Translations under genes and position numbers: made by a program
Source: Firm-04 sp045642925
Lineage (GTDB): Bacteria; Bacillota; Clostridia; Oscillospirales; Ruminococcaceae
Length of the DNA: 46,867 bases
Direction: 5' to 3'
Assembly: GCA_045642925.1 (NCBI GenBank)
Contig: JAZUJW010000033.1
Location: forward strand, 1 to 46,867
Shown: in pieces, positions 24,027-32,429 of the stretch
Numbering within the stretch: position 1 is the first letter of the stretch
Layout of the letters: each line of letters opens with the position of its first letter
Notes under the pieces: generated by a model
What the model saw: only the letters and a program-made list of their open reading frames with translations
Told to the model about the DNA's origin: nothing
Database searches by the model: none

Positions 24027-25382
24027 ATGCTCAATACCTCAGATATTCTGGAAACGATCCGCATGATTCAGGACGAATGCCTTGATATCCGTACCATTAC
24101 CATGGGCATTTCCCTGCTGGACTGCTGTTCAGACGATATGAACCGCGTCTGCGAAAAAGTATATGACAAGATCACGCATAAAGCGGAAAAACTCGTTGCA
24201 ACCGGCGAACGCATCGAAACCGAATACGGTATTCCGATCATCAACAAGCGCATTTCGATCACCCCTGCGGCAATGCTCTGTGCCGCAAATAACGGCGATC
24301 CTGTTCTGCTTGCACGGACGCTTCAGCGGGCGGCAGAAGCCACAGGTGTCAATTTCATCGGCGGTTTCTCTGCACTCGTCCACAAAGGCTTCAGCGCAGG
24401 CGATGAGGCACTGATTCGCGCGATCCCGCAGGCACTTGCAGAAACCACAAATCTGTGTGCTTCCGTCAATATCGGTTCGACCAAAGCAGGCATCAATATG
24501 GATGCCGTCCGCATGATGGGCGATGTGGTCATTGAAGCCGCAAAACTGACGACCGACAAAAACTTCATGGGCCCCGCAAAACTTGTCGTGCTTTGCAATG
24601 CGCCCGAAGACAACCCATTCATGGCAGGTGCATTCCATGGTGTCGGGGAACCCGATTGTGAGATTCATGTCGGCGTATCGGGGCCGGGCGTTGTACGTGC
24701 CGCCATTGAAAAATATCCGGATGCTTCGATTGACAAGCTTGCCGACATTATCAAGCGCACCGCATTCAAAATCACACGTATGGGACAGCTTGTCGGTACA
24801 CGCGCTTCGAAAGAATTGGGCGTACCGTTCGGCATTGTTGACCTTTCACTTGCTCCGACCCCTGCGGTTGGTGACTCTGTCGCACATATTCTGGAAGGCA
24901 TGGGACTTTCCGTCTGTGGAATGCACGGCACCACAGCGGCACTGGCACTCCTGAATGATGCTGTCAAAAAAGGCGGTGTCATGGCATCTTCGAGTGTCGG
25001 CGGTCTTTCCGGCGCATTCATTCCTGTTTCGGAAGATGCAGGCATGATCGACGCGGCGGTATCGGGTGTGCTGTCGCTGGAAAAACTGGAAGCAATGACA
25101 GCAGTATGCTCTGTCGGTCTGGACATGATCGTCATTCCCGGAGATACGCCTGCTTCTACGATTTCTGCGATCATTGCAGATGAAGCCGCAATCGGTATGG
25201 TCAACAACAAAACAACGGCTGTCCGTGTGATTCCTGCAATCGGCAAAAAAGAAGGCGATATGCTGGACTTCGGCGGCTTGTTTGGTCAGGGACCTGTCAT
25301 GCCGATTCGCAGAGAAAGCGCAGAAAAATTCATTGCACGCGGCGGCAGAATTCCTGCACCGATGCACAGTGTGAAGAACTAA
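24027..25382 (+). CDS. UPF0210/PFL family protein
   Basis: A 451-residue cytoplasmic protein of the UPF0210 (DUF711) family, whose fold is compared with pyruvate formate-lyase-type barrels but whose activity is unknown. Diagnostic stretches are DIRTITMGISLLDC near the start, GGFSALVHKGFS, VNIGSTKAGINMDAVR, and the Gly-rich LDFGGLFGQGPVMPI near the end. Length is normal. AGGAGG precedes the ATG. It lies directly after the ACT-domain gene, which presumably encodes its regulatory partner. Confidence 0.93.
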   Translation: MLNTSDILETIRMIQDECLDIRTITMGISLLDCCSDDMNRVCEKVYDKITHKAEKLVATGERIETEYGIPIINKRISITPAAMLCAANNGDPVLLARTLQRAAEATGVNFIGGFSALVHKGFSAGDEALIRAIPQALAETTNLCASVNIGSTKAGINMDAVRMMGDVVIEAAKLTTDKNFMGPAKLVVLCNAPEDNPFMAGAFHGVGEPDCEIHVGVSGPGVVRAAIEKYPDASIDKLADIIKRTAFKITRMGQLVGTRASKELGVPFGIVDLSLAPTPAVGDSVAHILEGMGLSVCGMHGTTAALALLNDAVKKGGVMASSSVGGLSGAFIPVSEDAGMIDAAVSGVLSLEKLEAMTAVCSVGLDMIVIPGDTPASTISAIIADEAAIGMVNNKTTAVRVIPAIGKKEGDMLDFGGLFGQGPVMPIRRESAEKFIARGGRIPAPMHSVKN

Positions 25383-25455
25383 TACTTGCAAATGCGACGA
25401 TTGGAGCGGAAAATACGCCCCTCCCCCTTCGCAATACATCATCACAAAGCAAAAA

Positions 25456-25495
25456 CTCCCGCACCAGTTTTCATGAACAGTGCGGGGGCTTTTTC
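25456..25495. terminator. Bidirectional terminator
   Basis: CCCGCAC (25458-25464) pairs with GTGCGGG (25480-25486), followed on the plus strand by GGCTTTTT. On the minus strand the stem is followed by AGTTTTTGC. It closes the UPF0210 transcript and could also stop the convergent gene. A second stem at 25511-25540 follows without a near T-tract. Confidence 0.75.
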
Positions 25496-25641
25496 GCATA
25501 CGCATGAAAAACAGGACGCAGATTTTCGTCCACGTCCTGTCATACCTAAGGCTTCTTTTTTTGATGCGGTATCCAGATACAGATGTCCTCTGCATCCTTT
25601 CCTGCGTTTCGTTGCTCCATATGCAATTCCCCCGCAAATAC

Positions 25642-26076
25642 TTACAAATATTGCTTCAGGCTTTCCATATACGCATTTTCCCGCTTCAGAATCGCATTGC
25701 CTGTCTCCGCAATGTCCTGCGGCACATCGGGATGTTCATGCATTGTCTGCAACAAAGAAATGACGCCCATATTCGTGCCTTCCACCATTAATTTTGCAAG
25801 GTTTGCATCGCTTTCATCAACCAGCGTGTGCAGCTTGATGCCCAGATCGCTGTACATTTTCAGCCACGCCGAATTATCCGTCGGCTGTTCTCCGCTTTCC
25901 GAAAAATGCCGCAGCGTCCGCACCTGCTGTTCCCGATATGCCGCCAACTGTTTTTCCAGAAGCGCCCGAAAATCGGGATGCTGACTGTGTTTCAGAACGG
26001 CTTCGATTGCCTGTGCGCCCATGGTTGCGTTGCGATAATATTCATTCATTACTTCCTTCGTCCCTGCATCCATCAT
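25642..26076 (-). CDS. Small four-helix, ferritin-like protein
   Basis: A 144-residue all-alpha protein. It has helices with the patterns YYRNATMGAQAIEAVL, LEKQLAAYREQQ, LVDESDANLAKLMVEGTNMG and a C-terminal KRENAYMESLKQYL. These patterns recur in small uncharacterised clostridial proteins that resemble ferritin-like four-helix bundles. I see no clear full set of metal ligands. The start may be 26076 (AAAGGG upstream) or the ATG at 26049 (AAGGA upstream); the family start favours the latter. An open frame extends further upstream but runs into the divergent gene and is not credible. Confidence 0.65.
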   Translation of the reverse strand: MMDAGTKEVMNEYYRNATMGAQAIEAVLKHSQHPDFRALLEKQLAAYREQQVRTLRHFSESGEQPTDNSAWLKMYSDLGIKLHTLVDESDANLAKLMVEGTNMGVISLLQTMHEHPDVPQDIAETGNAILKRENAYMESLKQYL

Positions 26077-26100
26077 CCATATCGCCCTTTCTATAGCAAA

Positions 26101-26120
26101 TTGTACGCTTTTGCGTACAA
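26101..26120. promoter_or_regulatory. Perfect inverted repeat, candidate operator
   Basis: TTGTACGC-TTTT-GCGTACAA is a perfect 8-bp inverted repeat with a 4-nt centre. It lies in the 85-nt gap between two divergent genes (small four-helix protein and membrane protein). It is not followed by a T-tract, so an operator fits better than a terminator. Confidence 0.5.
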
Positions 26121-26161
26121 ACTTAGTATGCCGCACATTTTGCGTTTTAATCGGAGGTTCT

Positions 26162-26692
26162 ATGCCGCATTTTCTGAAATATCTTGGGAAACTTCTGCTT
26201 TGGCTGCTGCTTTCCGAAATCATGTGTTTGTTTCTCGCCTTTTCCTTTGCGATCATCGGTGGAAAAATCGCCGCATGGCTCGGACAATGCTGCAATTTGA
26301 CTGCCCATTTATTGCTATTGACATATGCAGCATCCAACCTTGCTCGGGATTCCGTTGCAGATTACCGCAGAAACCATTGTCGTATCCGAACAATTTCCAT
26401 GTTCCTACTTGCTTTTTGGGTGGCATTTCCGCAATGGCTGCTGACAACATTTTTTCTGTGTACTGACAATGAATCCCTGATTCGCAATCTATTCCCATCC
26501 GCCGAAGCAATGTTTCTGCAAATTCATGTCACCATCCTGCAAAGCATTCCCACAGGAAATGATTTCTTTTCATGGCAGCTTCTCATGTTATATCTTCCGC
26601 CGCTGGTGACTGTATTTTCGGTATTTTTCGGTTTCAGTATCCCATATGGGCGCTGGCTCGCGGCAGAAGATGCCAAACGAAATCATGCATAA
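26162..26692 (+). CDS. Membrane protein of unknown function
   Basis: A 176-residue hydrophobic protein with about four membrane helices (roughly 10-35, 40-60, 75-100 and 135-160) and short hydrophilic loops. I do not recognise a family. GGAGG lies 4 nt before the ATG at 26162, a slightly short spacing. It is divergent from the four-helix protein and 62 nt upstream of the PdaA-like gene. Confidence 0.65.
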   Translation: MPHFLKYLGKLLLWLLLSEIMCLFLAFSFAIIGGKIAAWLGQCCNLTAHLLLLTYAASNLARDSVADYRRNHCRIRTISMFLLAFWVAFPQWLLTTFFLCTDNESLIRNLFPSAEAMFLQIHVTILQSIPTGNDFFSWQLLMLYLPPLVTVFSVFFGFSIPYGRWLAAEDAKRNHA

Positions 26693-26754
26693 TCACGCGA
26701 TTTTTTCAAATGATACTCCTGCGGTGCACTCCGCCCGCAAAAGGAGTGAAAAAT

Positions 26755-27483
26755 ATGAAAAAAATCCGTTTTTCTCTCATTGGCGCATTAATTGCCGCCA
26801 TGATGCTCCAGCCGGATCCAGCATTCGCAAAAGGTTACGGTCAAGGAAAAGAAACCGATTCACAGCATTGCCCGCTGGGGGCATCCGATTTTCAAGCGCA
26901 ATATTTGGAAAGTGGCGCTTATGCCTTAACACCCGACAAGAACCGCATCATTCTGACCTTTGACCAGGGCTACGAGAACGGCTATACGTCACAGATTCTC
27001 GACACGCTCAAAGAAAAGAACGTATCTGCGATATTCTTTCTCACAGGTGATTACGCTAAAAAGGAAACAGCACTTGTCAAGCGAATGATTGCAGAAGGGC
27101 ATATGCTCGGCAACCACGGAATGCGTCACGCAAAAATTCCGTCCCTTTCTCCATCTCAGCTTGAGGACGAATTGCTTTCTCTTCATGAGTATGTCCTGCA
27201 AAATTACGATTATGAAATGCAGTATTTTCGCCCTCCCTGCGGTGAATATGACGAAAAATCGCTGGAAATCGTCCACACGCTCGGCTATCGCTCCGTCTTT
27301 TGGAGCTATGCGTATGTTGATTGGAAGCAGGATGCCCAACCAAACCCTGAAGAAGCATTACAAGGTCTGACGGATGCCGCACACGGCGGCGCAATCTATC
27401 TCCTGCACTCTGTTTCCGCCACAAATACGAAGATTCTCGGTGAATTGATCGACAATCTCCGTGCCAAAGGCTATACGGTCTAA
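26755..27483 (+). CDS. pdaA: PdaA-like polysaccharide deacetylase
   Basis: A secreted 242-residue NodB-fold enzyme. After a signal peptide (cleavage near AFA-KG, residue 25) it shows TFDQGYENGYT, GNHGMRHAKI (the HxxxH metal pair), RPPCGEYD and a late LLHSVS motif. The D-Q-G-Y-E-N-G-Y form is the one seen in PdaA, which deacetylates peptidoglycan muramic acid during spore-cortex muramic-lactam formation (family knowledge). Whether this organism sporulates cannot be told from the window. AAGGAG lies 8 nt before the ATG. A strong terminator follows. Confidence 0.88.
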   Translation: MKKIRFSLIGALIAAMMLQPDPAFAKGYGQGKETDSQHCPLGASDFQAQYLESGAYALTPDKNRIILTFDQGYENGYTSQILDTLKEKNVSAIFFLTGDYAKKETALVKRMIAEGHMLGNHGMRHAKIPSLSPSQLEDELLSLHEYVLQNYDYEMQYFRPPCGEYDEKSLEIVHTLGYRSVFWSYAYVDWKQDAQPNPEEALQGLTDAAHGGAIYLLHSVSATNTKILGELIDNLRAKGYTV

Positions 27484-27486
27484 ACA

Positions 27487-27525
27487 AAACGGTGTCCTCA
27501 GCAATCTGAGGACACCGTTTTTATA
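27487..27525. terminator. Strong bidirectional terminator
   Basis: A perfect 15-bp stem with a 4-nt loop (27487-27501 with 27506-27520) followed by T-rich sequence on the plus strand and TTTTGTTTA on the minus strand. It separates the convergent deacetylase and nicotinamidase-like genes. Confidence 0.92.
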
Positions 27526-27544
27526 TCAAATATTGCGATTGTAA

Positions 27545-28069
27545 TTACAGCACATTGATCTGACAGCAACGCATGGTTGCCAATGCCGCATCATGTGTTG
27601 CGGGGCTGACGCCTGCACAGCATTTTGCATCGACTGTAATTTCCATTTCAGGGAAATTCGCCTTCAGCAACAAAGCATTGGATACCACACAAATGTCCGT
27701 GCAAATGCCAATGAGTGTGACGGTAAACGGCTCATTTCCGGCAGCAATCGTAATCAATGCAGGAAGCTGTACCGCACCGAATGTTGGCTTTTCCACTGCG
27801 GTATATGCTCTGTTTTTCAGCGCATCTGCAATGGTTTTGTTCAACTGCCAACCATCTGTTCCCCGAATGCAGTGCGGAACGGGCAGTTTTTTTCCTTCCG
27901 CAGTTTCCATGTAATTTTCGCCGTGTGTGTCAAAGGTGACAAAGATCTCGCCATCAAATGCGCGGATTTTCTCAGCAGCATTTTCCACGATCGCAACTGC
28001 TTCCTTCGAGCCGAGTGCTCCATCCACAAAGTCATTTTGCATATCAACGACTACCAAAAATTGCTTCAT
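27545..28069 (-). CDS. pncA: Nicotinamidase-like cysteine hydrolase
   Basis: A 174-residue isochorismatase-fold hydrolase. The catalytic triad is visible: Asp9 in DMQNDF, Lys in EKPTFG, and Cys in GICTDICVVSNA. The cis-peptide region and length fit nicotinamidases of Firmicutes, which convert nicotinamide to nicotinate for NAD salvage; a related amidase cannot be excluded. It is a single-gene transcript with a perfect consensus promoter. Confidence 0.82.
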   Translation of the reverse strand: MKQFLVVVDMQNDFVDGALGSKEAVAIVENAAEKIRAFDGEIFVTFDTHGENYMETAEGKKLPVPHCIRGTDGWQLNKTIADALKNRAYTAVEKPTFGAVQLPALITIAAGNEPFTVTLIGICTDICVVSNALLLKANFPEMEITVDAKCCAGVSPATHDAALATMRCCQINVL

Positions 28070-28130
28070 AAGAATCCTCCTTCAATTTGAATCGCAATAT
28101 TTGCGGGTTGCTTCTGTTTTCTATAATATG

Positions 28131-28159
28131 ATTATATCACATTGATATTATCTTGTCAA
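28131..28159 (-). promoter_or_regulatory. Consensus promoter of the nicotinamidase-like gene
   Basis: On the minus strand, TTGACA (28159-28154), 17-nt spacer and TATAAT (28136-28131), 62 nt before the ATG. Confidence 0.9.
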
Positions 28160-28181
28160 GAGGTTTGAGAAAATTTCTTTG

Positions 28182-28216
28182 AAAAAAATACCGCAAGATT
28201 TGGTCACTTGCGGTAT
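28182..28216 (-). terminator. Terminator of the AraC-type gene
   Basis: On the minus strand, ATACCGCAAG pairs with CTTGCGGTAT (28216-28188) and runs into a T7 tract, 10 nt after the AraC stop. Confidence 0.88.
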
Positions 28217-28226
28217 CCATTCTGTA

Positions 28227-29126
28227 TTACTCTGACGTGACAGCATCCCCGCCAAGCGTTGCCCCCTCGCCGGAACTGTAAAAGCGTTTGAAATCCGACG
28301 GCGTACAATGCTTGATTTCCTTGAAAATGCGATTAAAAGTCGTAAGGCTGGAAAAGCCTGCACGCATCGCCACTTCGGTAATCGGCAATGTCGCATCCAG
28401 CAGAAGCGTTTCTGCGGCTCTGGTACGGCGGATATTGATATACTGCAAATAAGACATATTGTTGTATTGCTTGAAAATACGTGAAAAATGATACTTACTG
28501 TACCCTGCGATCTCCGCAAGCTTATCCAGAGAAATATCATACATATAATTCTTGTCGATATATTTCAGCACCAGATTGAATTTTTCCGAATACTGATACA
28601 TCTTGTCCGCCTGACTGTCAAAGGACTGCCGTGTGCGTTCGATTTGATTTTTTCGAATATCTACGAGCAAATTAATGAGCAAAACATAGATCTGGACATC
28701 GGACACTTCGGAATTTGTGTAATATTCAGAATAAATATCCAGAATATATTTTTTTGCACGCAAATAAAGGTTTTTGTCAAATTCCGGTGTGATGTAGACA
28801 GGCATTGTCAGAACAGGTGCCACGGCATCCAGTGCCGAAACATTCGCAAGGACAGAATTATCGCACTGAAAAATGATGCGTCTGCCCGGCTGCGGCGGTA
28901 ACGTATGCAGTTCGCCGGGTGGAATAATAATGATTTCACGTTCTGCAAGGGTATAGGTTTCGTTTCCTGTCAGCACTTCAAACGGATTCTGAAGCGGCAT
29001 GATGATCTCTATGGCATTATGCCAATGCGTCGGATAGAATTCGGTTTCCACGTTGTCGTACAACATGACAAAACGTCTGTTTTCGTACTCAACAGTTTCA
29101 AAATCTCCGGAAAGATTTTTAATCAT
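28227..29126 (-). CDS. AraC-family transcriptional regulator
   Basis: A 299-residue regulator. The N-terminal cupin-like sensor domain (about 1-130) includes THWHNAIEIIMPL and IIPPGELHTLPP. The C-terminal double helix-turn-helix (about 195-295) includes LDKLAEIAGYSKYHFSRIF and EVAMRAGFSSLTTFNRIFK. The ATG at 29126 has GGGAGGG about 8 nt upstream. It is divergent from the xylan/xylose operon and is the natural candidate for its activator, with a xylo-oligosaccharide or related sugar as ligand (inference). Confidence 0.9.
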   Translation of the reverse strand: MIKNLSGDFETVEYENRRFVMLYDNVETEFYPTHWHNAIEIIMPLQNPFEVLTGNETYTLAEREIIIIPPGELHTLPPQPGRRIIFQCDNSVLANVSALDAVAPVLTMPVYITPEFDKNLYLRAKKYILDIYSEYYTNSEVSDVQIYVLLINLLVDIRKNQIERTRQSFDSQADKMYQYSEKFNLVLKYIDKNYMYDISLDKLAEIAGYSKYHFSRIFKQYNNMSYLQYINIRRTRAAETLLLDATLPITEVAMRAGFSSLTTFNRIFKEIKHCTPSDFKRFYSSGEGATLGGDAVTSE

Positions 29127-29256
29127 ATTACGCCCTCCCTGTCTTGTGATGCGCTGTATAGAAACAGACGCAAAATCGTAAGATATGTGATAGCGCTTCT
29201 TCTGCACTTCTCCTTGCTGTGTATCGCATTCGCACAGCTTTCTCTATATACTTTAT

Positions 29257-29285
29257 ATTATAGTACAGAGTTGCATTTTTGTAAA
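29257..29285 (-). promoter_or_regulatory. Promoter of the AraC-type regulator
   Basis: On the minus strand, TTTACA (29285-29280), 17-nt spacer and TATAAT (29262-29257), giving a leader of about 125 nt. Confidence 0.75.
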
Positions 29286-29346
29286 TAGGCTGGGCAAATT
29301 TTGTACGAATTAAGCAATAATCAGTTACAAATCCGCAATTTTTGGC

Positions 29347-29375
29347 TAGATTATTTGGTCAATTTGATATATAAT
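29347..29375 (+). promoter_or_regulatory. Candidate activator-dependent promoter of the xylan operon
   Basis: TATAAT (29370-29375) lies 30 nt before the mutarotase-like gene. The matching -35 position is poor (TAGATT), which would fit dependence on the adjacent AraC regulator. Confidence 0.5.
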
Positions 29376-29404
29376 GTTTCACAGATGCGGAAAGGAGTCG
29401 GGTT

Positions 29405-30295
29405 ATGGCTGTGAAATGCTATGAAACGCAATACAAAAATTTCGGCAGATGTATCTGTCTGGAAAATGATTTTCTGAAGCTGATGGCGACCATTGATGTC
29501 GGGCCGCGCATTATTTATTTTGGTACCCGCGGCAATGAGAACATCCTGTTTGAAGACATTGACCGCAATTTCTACGAAATGAACAAAGGCTACGGTACAT
29601 GGTATGCTTATGGCGGTCACCGCCTCTGGTCAGCGCCGGAAGTCATGCCGGAAACGTATCTGCCTGACAACGATCCCGTTTCATATACGTTTGAAAACGG
29701 AATTTTGACCCTGACACCGCCCAGAACGCTCTCCGGCAAGCAATTTTCTCTGACTGTGGAAATGACGGACGGCAACATCGTCCGTGTCACGAACACCATT
29801 CAGAATTGCAGTGATGCGCCGCTGCGTTTTGCACCGTGGTCTGTTACCGGTTTTGCATCAGGCGGCACAGAATTTGTTCCGCTTTGCAAAAATGATGAGG
29901 GCTTTCTTCCCAACCGCACGATGGCACTCTGGAGTTATTCCGATCTGGCGGACAAGCGTTTCTGCCTGACGGGTACTTACGCAACGCTGCGGCATGAACC
30001 GCAGAATGAAAAAGCATTCAAAGTCGGCTTCAATGTTGATGACGGCTATATTATTTATGCGGCAGGCAATCAGATCTTCCGCAAACAGTTTGACAGCTAT
30101 GTAAAGACCGATTATCCGGATTTCGGCTGTAATTTTGAAACCTATACCAATCAGCATTTCCTTGAATGCGAACTGCTGGGCGAAGAACGCGAATACGCAC
30201 CGTCCGAATCGGCTGTGATTCGTGAAACATGGGAACTGACGGCAACCAACCAGACGCCCGAAGATGTGATCGCCTCGTACATTCAGCAAATATAA
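29405..30295 (+). CDS. Aldose 1-epimerase-like (galactose-mutarotase fold) protein
   Basis: A 296-residue cytoplasmic beta-sandwich protein. It has TIDVGPRIIYFGTRGNENIL near the start, GGHRLWSAPEVMPETYLPDN near residue 75 and beta-rich remainder with WSVTGFASGG. The pattern fits the DUF4380-like branch of the mutarotase superfamily. GGAAAGGAG precedes the ATG. As first gene of the xylan/xylose operon it could interconvert sugar anomers, but substrate and activity are inferred from position only. Confidence 0.72.
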   Translation: MAVKCYETQYKNFGRCICLENDFLKLMATIDVGPRIIYFGTRGNENILFEDIDRNFYEMNKGYGTWYAYGGHRLWSAPEVMPETYLPDNDPVSYTFENGILTLTPPRTLSGKQFSLTVEMTDGNIVRVTNTIQNCSDAPLRFAPWSVTGFASGGTEFVPLCKNDEGFLPNRTMALWSYSDLADKRFCLTGTYATLRHEPQNEKAFKVGFNVDDGYIIYAAGNQIFRKQFDSYVKTDYPDFGCNFETYTNQHFLECELLGEEREYAPSESAVIRETWELTATNQTPEDVIASYIQQI

Positions 30296-30322
30296 TTCCA
30301 TACCGAAACGGAGGAATTTCCC

Positions 30323-32401
30323 TTGGAGAAATTTTTAGATACCGCATTTTCCGCGCAGGAACGTGCAGAAGACCTCGTTGACAGAATGACAGTGGAAGAA
30401 CAGGCACAGCAGCTTATTTATGATGCGCCTGCACTCCCCCGCCTCGGCATTCCGGCTTACAACTGGTGGAATGAAGGTCTGCATGGTCTGGCACGCGCCG
30501 GTGTTGCAACCATGTTCCCGCAGGCAATCGCCATGGCAGCGCTTTTTGATGACACCGCAGTGTATGATGAAGCGTGCGTCATCGCAACCGAAACCCGCGC
30601 AAAACACAATGAATTCGCAAAACACGGTGACCGTGACATCTACAAGGGATTGTCGCTCTGGTCTCCGAATATCAATATTTTCCGTGATCCCCGCTGGGGC
30701 AGAGGTCAGGAAACATACGGAGAAGACCCGTTCATGACCGCACAGCTTGGCAAAGCTTTTGTCAATGGCTTGCAGGGTGACGGAGAAATTCTCAAAACGG
30801 CAGCCTGTGCAAAGCATTTTGCCGTACACAGCGGGCCGGAAGCAACCCGCCATTCCTTCGATGCGAAAGCATCCGCAAAGGACATGGAGGAAACCTATCT
30901 CCCCGCATTCAAGACACTGGTTAAAGATGCAAATGTTGAGATCGTCATGGGCGCTTACAACCGTGTCAATGGAGAAGGCGCGTGTGCAAGTTCGTTCCTC
31001 ATGGGAAAACTCAAGGAATGGGGCTTCAACGGTCATTTCGTTTCTGACTTCAATGCGCTGGAAGATTTCGATATCAACCACAAACTGACCAAGAATCAGG
31101 TTGAAACCGCCGCTGCTGCATTGAACAGCGGTCTTGACCTCAACGCAGGCAGAGTGTACGACCATCTGATGGAAGCACTTGAACAAGGACTTGTTACAAA
31201 AGAACAGATCCGCAGCGCTTGTGTTCACGTCATGCGTTCCCGCATCCGTCTTGGTATGCTGGATGCTAAAACCGAATTTGACAACATCCCGTACAGCGTT
31301 GTCGCTTGTGCGGAACATAAAGCAAAATCTCTTGCCTGTGCAGAAAAATCCATGGTTCTCCTGCACAACAACGGCATTCTTCCGCTCGATGCCAAAAAGT
31401 ACAAGACCATCGGTGTCATCGGCCCGAATGCCAACAGCCGCGCTGCCCTCGAAGGCAACTACTGTGGTACTGCTGACCGCTACATCACATTCCTGGAAGG
31501 CATTCAGGATGCGTTTGACGGCAGAGTGCTTACCGCAGAAGGATGCCATCTCTACCAAGACCGCGTAAGCTGTCTGGCAAGAGCAAATGACCGCCTTGCT
31601 GAAGCAGAAACCGTTGCAGAGCAATCCGACCTCGTGATTCTCTGTGTTGGCTTTGATGCATATATTGAAGGCGAAGAAGGCGATGCAGGCAACGAATTCG
31701 CATCCGGCGACAAGATCGACCTTCGTCTCCCCGAACCGCAAAGACTGCTTGTCAAGAAGGTCATGGAGAAAGGCAAGCCTGTCGTGATCGTGACCGCAGC
31801 AGGCAGTGCGATCAATGTTGAAACGGATTGCGATGCATTGATCCATGCATGGTATCCCGGTCAGTTCGGCGGTCTGGCACTGGCAAATCTGCTGTTCGGC
31901 AAGGTCTCCCCTTCCGGCAAACTGCCTGTCACATTCTACGATAAGAGTGATGCGCTTCCCGCATTTGATGATTATTCCATGCAGAACCGCACTTACCGCT
32001 ACGCAAAAGGCAATGTCCTTTATCCGTTCGGTTATGGTCTTTCCTATTCGGAAACGGAATGTACCGATTTGACCGTGAACGACAGAACCGTTACACTGAA
32101 CATCAAAAACTGCGGCGATTTTGATACGGATGAAGTCATTCAGCTCTACATCACAGATGACAGCGGATGCAGCACACCGAATCCGATGCTTTGCGGATTC
32201 AAGCGCATTTCGCTTGCAAAAGGCGCTTCGCAGACCGTCACCATGACGCTCCCCGACTGCGCATTTGAAACCGTTGACGAAAATGGTGTCCGTGCAGTAC
32301 GCGGCACGGTTTACACCCTGTATGCGGGTACACATCAGCCCGATGCCCTCAGTGAAACACTGACGGGCAGCAAATGCCTGACCACACAGATTCGTCTGTG
32401 A
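30323..32401 (+). CDS. GH3 beta-xylosidase-like enzyme (cytoplasmic)
   Basis: A 692-residue GH3 enzyme with the usual three parts: a TIM barrel, an alpha/beta sandwich and a C-terminal fibronectin-III-like domain (from about 575). WWNEGLHGLAR and WSPNINIFRDPRWGRGQET are the typical beta-xylosidase blocks, and the nucleophile is Asp242 in VSDFNAL. An acidic EGEEGD stretch near residue 450 probably contains the acid/base. There is no signal peptide, so it acts on imported oligosaccharides. The start codon is TTG, with GGAGG 8 nt upstream. The next gene is xylose isomerase, supporting xylo-oligosaccharides as substrate; arabinosidase activity is an alternative. Confidence 0.88.
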   Translation: MEKFLDTAFSAQERAEDLVDRMTVEEQAQQLIYDAPALPRLGIPAYNWWNEGLHGLARAGVATMFPQAIAMAALFDDTAVYDEACVIATETRAKHNEFAKHGDRDIYKGLSLWSPNINIFRDPRWGRGQETYGEDPFMTAQLGKAFVNGLQGDGEILKTAACAKHFAVHSGPEATRHSFDAKASAKDMEETYLPAFKTLVKDANVEIVMGAYNRVNGEGACASSFLMGKLKEWGFNGHFVSDFNALEDFDINHKLTKNQVETAAAALNSGLDLNAGRVYDHLMEALEQGLVTKEQIRSACVHVMRSRIRLGMLDAKTEFDNIPYSVVACAEHKAKSLACAEKSMVLLHNNGILPLDAKKYKTIGVIGPNANSRAALEGNYCGTADRYITFLEGIQDAFDGRVLTAEGCHLYQDRVSCLARANDRLAEAETVAEQSDLVILCVGFDAYIEGEEGDAGNEFASGDKIDLRLPEPQRLLVKKVMEKGKPVVIVTAAGSAINVETDCDALIHAWYPGQFGGLALANLLFGKVSPSGKLPVTFYDKSDALPAFDDYSMQNRTYRYAKGNVLYPFGYGLSYSETECTDLTVNDRTVTLNIKNCGDFDTDEVIQLYITDDSGCSTPNPMLCGFKRISLAKGASQTVTMTLPDCAFETVDENGVRAVRGTVYTLYAGTHQPDALSETLTGSKCLTTQIRL

Positions 32402-32429
32402 GCATCATACAAAATGGAGGATTCTCTTT

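Noticed and set aside
25511..25540. Second stem-loop (ACAGGACG/CGTCCTGT) after the UPF0210 terminator
   Set aside because: The T-tract is about 16 nt away, so I did not call it a terminator.
26077..26337. Upstream extension of the four-helix protein
   Set aside because: It would overlap the divergent membrane protein gene, and family similarity starts only after residue 87 of the extended frame.
30335..32335. 666-codon open frame on the minus strand
   Set aside because: It is antisense to the well-supported GH3 gene; its Cys/His-rich composition reflects the codon bias of the real gene.
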